From the NCBI RefSeq assembly GCF_040750395.1, contig NZ_JBFLVD010000005.1:124001-188000 (forward strand): a stretch of 64,000 nt of DNA, written 5' to 3'. Numbering within the stretch: the stretch's first letter is position 1; each line of letters begins with the position of its first letter. This document shows positions 61,135-64,000 of this stretch, in pieces. This DNA comes from Scandinavium sp002470465. GTDB taxonomy: Bacteria > Pseudomonadota > Gammaproteobacteria > Enterobacterales > Enterobacteriaceae. A program made the translations under genes and the position numbers. The notes under the pieces are model-generated. The model was not told where the DNA came from, searched no databases, and worked only from the letters and a program-made list of their open reading frames with translations.

Positions 61135-62337
61135 ATGCGCATCCTCCATACCTCTGACTGGCACCTTGGCCAGAACTTTTACAGTAAAAGCCGCGCCGCC
61201 GAACACGAGGCGTTTCTCGACTGGCTGTTGAACACCGCAGAGGCGCAAGAGGCAGATGCCATTATCGTGGCGGGCGACATCTTCGATACCGGTTCGCCGC
61301 CGAGCTACGCGCGCGAACTTTACAACCGCTTTGTGGTGAAGCTCCAGCAGACCGGCTGCCAGCTGGTGGTGCTGGCGGGCAACCACGACTCCGTCGCCAC
61401 GCTCAACGAGTCCCGCGATATTCTGGCGTTTCTCAACACCCTGGTGGTGGCGGGCAGCGGCACACCGCCCTGCGAACTGAAGTGCCGCGACGGCAAGCCT
61501 GGCGCCATTCTCTGCCCGGTTCCGTTCCTGCGCCCGCGCGATGTTATCGTCAGCCAGGCGGGTGCATCGGCGGGGGAAAAGCAGCAGCATTTATTACAGG
61601 CGATCACGAACTACTATCAGCAGCAGTATCAGCAGGCATGCGAACTGCGGGGCGAGCGCCCTTTGCCAATCATCGCCAGCGGCCATCTGACCACCGTCGG
61701 TGCCAGCAAAAGTGACGCGGTGCGTGACATCTATATCGGCACGCTTGACGCCTTCCCGGCGCAGAATTTCCCCCCCGTCGACTACATCGCGCTGGGCCAC
61801 ATTCACCGTGCGCAAAAAATTGGTGGCACGGAGCACATTCGCTACTGCGGCTCGCCGATTTCCCTGAGCTTTGATGAAACCGGTAAAGCCAAAACCGTCA
61901 ACCTGGTGCATTTCAGCGAAGGCAGGCTGGAAAGCGTGGAGCCGCTCGAGGTGCCCGTTACGCAAAAGCTGAGCGTGCTGAAAGGCGATTTCGCCAGCAT
62001 CAGCCAGCAGCTGGAACAGTGGCGCGACGCCGATCCCGCCTCACCGGTGTGGCTCGATATCGAAATCACCAGCGACGAATATCTGCACGATATTCAGCGC
62101 AAAATTCAGGCGCTGACCGATGATTTACCCGTCGAGATATTGCTGGTTCGCCGCAGCCGCGAACAGCGCGAGCGCATCCTGGCAAACGAGCATCGCGAAA
62201 CGCTGAGCGAACTGAAAGTCGAAGACGTTTTTGAGCGACGTCTGGCGCTGGAAGCGCTGGAAGCCCCGCAGGAGCAACGCCTGCACCAGCTTTTCGCCGA
62301 AACCCTGAGCGAACTTTCCGGGGAGGAACAGCCATGA
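61135..62337 (+). CDS. sbcD: SbcCD nuclease, nuclease subunit SbcD
   Basis: A 400-residue Mn-dependent nuclease of the Mre11 family. With SbcC it cuts hairpins and protein-blocked DNA ends and limits palindromes during replication. Phosphoesterase motifs are visible: HTSDWHLGQ (8 onward), AGDIFDTG, LAGNHDS and GHLT plus ALGHIHRAQ. The start at 61135 (MRILHTSDWHLG) is preferred to the frame opening at 61117. Its stop overlaps the sbcC start (ATGA). Confidence 0.97.
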   Translation: MRILHTSDWHLGQNFYSKSRAAEHEAFLDWLLNTAEAQEADAIIVAGDIFDTGSPPSYARELYNRFVVKLQQTGCQLVVLAGNHDSVATLNESRDILAFLNTLVVAGSGTPPCELKCRDGKPGAILCPVPFLRPRDVIVSQAGASAGEKQQHLLQAITNYYQQQYQQACELRGERPLPIIASGHLTTVGASKSDAVRDIYIGTLDAFPAQNFPPVDYIALGHIHRAQKIGGTEHIRYCGSPISLSFDETGKAKTVNLVHFSEGRLESVEPLEVPVTQKLSVLKGDFASISQQLEQWRDADPASPVWLDIEITSDEYLHDIQRKIQALTDDLPVEILLVRRSREQRERILANEHRETLSELKVEDVFERRLALEALEAPQEQRLHQLFAETLSELSGEEQP

Positions 62338-64000
62338 AAATCCTGAGCCTGCGGCTGAAAAACCTCAGTTCGCTGAAGGGCGAATGGAAGATTGATTTCA
62401 CCGCTGAACCGTTTGCCAGCAACGGCCTGTTCGCGATTACCGGGCCAACGGGCGCGGGCAAAACCACGCTGCTGGATGCCATTTGCCTTGCGCTGTACCA
62501 CGAAACGCCGCGCCTCAGTACGCTGTCGCAGTCGCAAAACGACCTGATGACCCGCGATACCGCCGAGTGCCTCGCGGAAGTGGAGTTTGAAGTGAAAGGC
62601 GTGGCCTATCGCGCCTTCTGGAGCCAGAACCGTGCCAGAAATCAGCCAGACGGCAATCTCCAGGCCCCGCGCGTGGAGCTGGCCCGCTGTGAAGACGGCA
62701 AAATTCTGGCAGAAAAAGTCAAAGATAAGCTGGAGTTGACCGCCTCACTCACCGGTCTCGACTATGGCCGCTTCACCCGCTCCATGATGCTCTCCCAGGG
62801 CCAGTTTGCCGCTTTCCTCAATGCCAAGCCGAAAGAGCGTGCTGAGCTGCTGGAAGAGCTGACCGGCACCGAAATTTATGGCCAGATTTCGGCGAGAGTA
62901 TTTGAGAAACATAAAGAAGCCAAAACCGAACTGGAAAAATGCCAGGCGCAGGCTTCCGGTATGATTTTACTGACGGAAGAGCAGCAGCAGGCGCTGCAGC
63001 AACGTTTGCAGGCGCTTACTGACGAGGAGAAACAGCACCAGGCGGAGCAGCAGCGCGTCCAGCTCTGGCAGCAGTGGCTAACGCGCGAAGCGGAAATGCA
63101 GGACGCACAGCTTCGCTCACAGACAGCGCTCGCCGCGGCACAGGATGCATTAAACGCCGCCCGGCCGCGGCTGGAAGCCCTCGCCCTGGCACAGCCCGCC
63201 GACAGGCTGCGCCCGCTGTGGCTGCGCTTTCAGGACGATCAGGCGTCGCTGACGCAAACGCAGCAAAAAATTGAAGAAGTGAATACTCGCTTACAGGCTC
63301 AGCTCACACAGCGCGGGCGGTTACGCCTGAGCGCCGAACGCCAGCACGAGGAGCTCACCGGCCAGCAAAAGGTACTCTCAGCGTGGCTTACCGAAAACGC
63401 GCGCTTCCGCCACTGGTCGAGCGAACTGACTGGCTGGCGCGCGGCCTTTAACCAACAGGAGCGCGATGCCATACATCTGCAAGAGCTGACTCAGCGTGAG
63501 AACGAGCTCGCCCGTCAGCGTGATGCCCTGCCGCCGTCCACATTGACGCTGGATGAGGCCGCCGTGGCCGCTGCGCTCGAACAGCATCAACGCCTGAGGC
63601 CCCTTCGTCAGCAGCTGAACACGCTGCAAGGGCAGTTTCAGCCGCTCAGCAAGCGGCGCCAGCAGCTACTCCCTCTGTTGGCCCAGCGCCAGCAGGCGCT
63701 GGAAAAAGGCGGAGCGGAGCTCGCCGCGCGTCGCCAGCAATACAAAGAGAAGCTCCAGCAGTTCAATGACGTCAGAACGTTGTGCGAGCAGGAAAAAATC
63801 ATTGCCGACCTCACTGCCGAACGCGCCCGTCTGCAACCCGGTGCCCCTTGCCCGCTTTGCGGATCGGTGGAGCATCCGGCGGTGGCGGAATATCAGGCGC
63901 TCAGGCCAGGCGTGAACGAAGCCCGCCGCGACGCGCTGGAAAAAGAGGTCAACCAGATTCGTGAACTCGGCGCCAGCCTCAAGGGTGAGCTTGATGCACA
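62334..64000 (+). CDS. sbcC: SbcCD nuclease, ATPase subunit SbcC (truncated by the window end)
   Basis: The first 555 codons of a roughly 1,050-residue Rad50-type SMC-like ATPase; the rest lies beyond base 64000. Walker A GPTGAGKTT is at residues 37-45. The Q-loop segment MLSQGQFAAFLNA follows. From about 190 a long coiled coil begins, rich in Gln, Glu and Leu, interrupted near its tip by the zinc hook Cys506-Pro-Leu-Cys509 (APCPLCGSVEHP), after which the returning helix begins. It overlaps sbcD by 4 bp and is co-expressed with it. Confidence 0.97.
   Translation, partial: MKILSLRLKNLSSLKGEWKIDFTAEPFASNGLFAITGPTGAGKTTLLDAICLALYHETPRLSTLSQSQNDLMTRDTAECLAEVEFEVKGVAYRAFWSQNRARNQPDGNLQAPRVELARCEDGKILAEKVKDKLELTASLTGLDYGRFTRSMMLSQGQFAAFLNAKPKERAELLEELTGTEIYGQISARVFEKHKEAKTELEKCQAQASGMILLTEEQQQALQQRLQALTDEEKQHQAEQQRVQLWQQWLTREAEMQDAQLRSQTALAAAQDALNAARPRLEALALAQPADRLRPLWLRFQDDQASLTQTQQKIEEVNTRLQAQLTQRGRLRLSAERQHEELTGQQKVLSAWLTENARFRHWSSELTGWRAAFNQQERDAIHLQELTQRENELARQRDALPPSTLTLDEAAVAAALEQHQRLRPLRQQLNTLQGQFQPLSKRRQQLLPLLAQRQQALEKGGAELAARRQQYKEKLQQFNDVRTLCEQEKIIADLTAERARLQPGAPCPLCGSVEHPAVAEYQALRPGVNEARRDALEKEVNQIRELGASLKGELDA

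Overview
The window is a stretch of enterobacterial chromosome. Many proteins agree almost residue for residue with what I remember of Escherichia coli K-12 (Lon, ClpX, ClpP, HupB, CyoB, SecD, PhoB, Tsx), and the gene order follows the K-12 block sbcC to queC in reverse. The extra genes (a Prx-type peroxiredoxin, an aldehyde dehydrogenase with its own sigma-54 activator, an amidohydrolase operon) and the moderately high GC suggest the Enterobacter/Lelliottia/Leclercia/Klebsiella side of the family rather than Escherichia. The genus is an inference. No tRNA, rRNA, prophage, insertion sequence or CRISPR array was seen.

Layout. 1-10.6 kb: queC end, fadM, ybaV, then the protein quality-control cluster ppiD, hupB, lon, clpX, clpP, tig, and bolA, all but queC on the minus strand, with sigma-32 promoters visible before lon and clpP. 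10.9-19.8 kb: yajG-ampG (muropeptide recycling), the cytochrome bo3 operon cyoABCDE, yajR. 19.9-23.4 kb: an inserted pair, an aldehyde dehydrogenase and a divergent AcoR-type sigma-54 activator; the space between them carries a near-consensus -24/-12 promoter, an exact IHF match and a palindromic candidate activator site. 23.4-31.3 kb: yajQ, panE-yajL, thiI, xseB-ispA-dxs-yajO. 31.4-35.5 kb: nrdR-ribD-ribH-nusB-thiL-pgpA on the minus strand. 35.6-38.9 kb: yajI, tsx, and an M24-family gene that seems to have lost its metal ligands and sits where K-12 has yajD. 39-45.1 kb: queA-tgt-yajC-secD-secF and acpH.

Accessory segment 45.3-55.5 kb. A peroxiredoxin is followed by an inverted pair of G/C-rich palindromic repeats, a three-gene operon (isochorismatase-like hydrolase, ABM-domain protein with membrane tail, YtcJ-like amidohydrolase with a Cys/His-rich tail) read away from a divergent LysR regulator, then malZ, a second LysR regulator, and a two-gene operon coupling a citrate-type MFS symporter to a lone ModA-like periplasmic protein. 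No ABC permease or ATPase accompanies that protein. I propose it is a periplasmic aconitate isomerase working with the symporter to use trans-aconitate or a related tricarboxylate; this is the most interesting hypothesis here.

55.7-64 kb: brnQ-proY (branched-chain amino acid and proline-type permeases), phoBR behind a clear Pho box, and sbcDC, with sbcC running off the window end. Intergenic REP/BIME elements punctuate the ends of yajL, yajO, tsx and malZ.
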